A DNA stretch of 64,000 nucleotides from positions 3,038,001 through 3,102,000 of the forward strand of contig OZ241353.1 in NCBI GenBank assembly GCA_965200375.1. The letters run 5' to 3'. The notes under the pieces were generated by a model that did no database searches, was not told where the DNA came from, and saw only the letters and a list, made by a program, of their open reading frames with translations. The stretch is from VXYL01 sp965200375. GTDB lineage: Bacteria > Pseudomonadota > Gammaproteobacteria > Pseudomonadales > Azotimanducaceae. Below, piece after piece: positions 63,312 to 64,000 of this stretch. Position 1 is the first letter of the stretch; each line of letters begins with the position of its first letter. A program made the position numbers and the translations under genes.

Positions 63312-63990
63312 TTGGGAACTGGTGCTGTCCGCCGCGGCGCGGCTGCAGCGCATCGTTCCGCAGGCGGTGCTGGTGGGCGGCACGGCTGCGGCCATCCACG
63401 CCGGCCATCGGCTCTCCCGGGATGCCGACCATGTGCTGGCCGATCTCCGCAGCCGATTCGAGGCGGTGCTGGCGCAGCTGGAGTCCGTCGCCGGCTGGCG
63501 GACGGCGCGGGTGGCGCGTCCAGTGATGATCCTCGGCAGCCTGGACGGGATCGAAACGGGGGTGCGCCAGCTGATCCGCAAGCGGCCTTTGGAGACGACC
63601 ACCGTCACGGCCCACGGCGTGGCGGTGACCATTCCCACGATGGCGGAGATCCTGCGCGTAAAGGGCGTCTTGATTCTGCGCCGGAACGCCACCCGGGACT
63701 ATCTCGATTTCGCTGCGCTGGCGGACCGCCTGGGAGCGGCAGCCTCGGCGACGGCGCTGGCGGGCTTCGACGGCCTCTACCCGCAGGACAACGGCGAATC
63801 GGCCCTGCAGCAGCTTCAGGCCCAACTGGCGAACGCCGTCCCCTACGACCTCGAAGACACCGATCTTGCGGAATACAAGAATCTGGCGCCTCGCTGGCAG
63901 GACTGGCAGGCGGTGAAGGACGTCTGCGCCAAGGCGGCGACCGCTGCCTTCGACCATGCATGCGCGAACAACCGGGAGCGGTCCTCGTAG
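63283..63990 (+). CDS. AbiEii-like nucleotidyltransferase, putative toxin
   Basis: ATG at 63283 gives 235 residues with the nucleotidyltransferase signature VLVGGTAAAIHAGHRLSRDA followed by DHVLADL (GG, then SxDxD). The later KGVLILRRNATRDYLDFAALA segment resembles the AbiEii family. It lies 29 bases inside the upstream small gene and ends 10 bases before the right edge of the window. Confidence 0.72.
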   Translation: MCAASAPLPDWELVLSAAARLQRIVPQAVLVGGTAAAIHAGHRLSRDADHVLADLRSRFEAVLAQLESVAGWRTARVARPVMILGSLDGIETGVRQLIRKRPLETTTVTAHGVAVTIPTMAEILRVKGVLILRRNATRDYLDFAALADRLGAAASATALAGFDGLYPQDNGESALQQLQAQLANAVPYDLEDTDLAEYKNLAPRWQDWQAVKDVCAKAATAAFDHACANNRERSS

Positions 63991-64000
63991 GGAAGACCTT

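Overview
The window is bacterial, GC-rich and densely coded, with heavy use of GTG/TTG starts and many 1-11 base gene overlaps. Several arrangements are typical of Gammaproteobacteria: uvrC followed by pgsA, leuC-leuD-leuB-asd in one run, a KdsD-type isomerase, a TonB-dependent receptor, TusA and AlaA. A fused CofGH-type FO synthase means the organism probably makes a deazaflavin (F420-type) cofactor. I infer a high-GC gammaproteobacterium; the number of restriction and toxin-antitoxin genes would suit a host-associated or biofilm lifestyle, but genus cannot be read from the sequence. Layout, left to right: (1) 1-7.8 kb, an envelope gene set on the minus strand (TPR/TonB-like protein, Ser/Pro-rich lipoprotein, second lipoprotein, and a TPR-like membrane protein running off the left edge), interrupted at 1365-4018 by a compositionally different segment with degenerate repeats, a 16-C homopolymer and three small plus-strand genes. 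(2) 8-15.7 kb, housekeeping: tusA, an L-2-hydroxyglutarate oxidase-like gene, alaA, a long-form GAPDH, a DUF503 gene, uvrC (apparent CTG start) and pgsA. (3) 15.8-27.7 kb, a defence-rich zone: AbiE-type toxin-antitoxin pair; a Gfo/Idh oxidoreductase; a TIR protein plus MNT/HEPN pair lying between what look like remnants of a methyltransferase and a restriction helicase; a PIN toxin overlapping a 1535-residue single-chain restriction-modification enzyme; a second PIN-like gene with a small partner; a secreted nuclease; and a frameshifted HicB-like gene. (4) 27.8-36.1 kb, minus strand: membrane-fusion protein, ABC ATPase, two FtsX-type permeases, a luciferase-like oxidoreductase and a redoxin/cytochrome c/copper-monooxygenase-like fusion, plus an unknown gene. 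(5) 36.2-37.9 kb, a Dam-type methyltransferase with an HNH endonuclease, directly upstream of (6) soxD-soxA-soxG (heterotetrameric sarcosine oxidase without soxB), a TonB-dependent receptor and an NYN gene fragment. (7) 44.8-54.1 kb, leuC, leuD, leuB, asd, a kdsD-like gene, membrane proteins, an HlyD-type protein and two small glycosyltransferases. (8) 54.2-56.5 kb, an AT-richer NACHT-type NTPase bracketed by a 14-bp direct repeat. (9) 56.8-64 kb, an alpha/beta hydrolase, a ketopantoate reductase-like gene, a conserved gene of unknown function overlapping the FO synthase gene, a stand-alone sensor-like membrane protein, and a small-gene/nucleotidyltransferase pair that looks like another toxin-antitoxin system. 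Overall, ordinary metabolic operons are separated by single defence modules instead of one large island. The best candidates for undescribed biology are the NACHT unit with its flanking repeat, the TIR/MNT/HEPN cassette inside a decayed restriction system, the PIN gene coupled to the single-chain restriction enzyme, and the unknown gene coupled to FO synthase.
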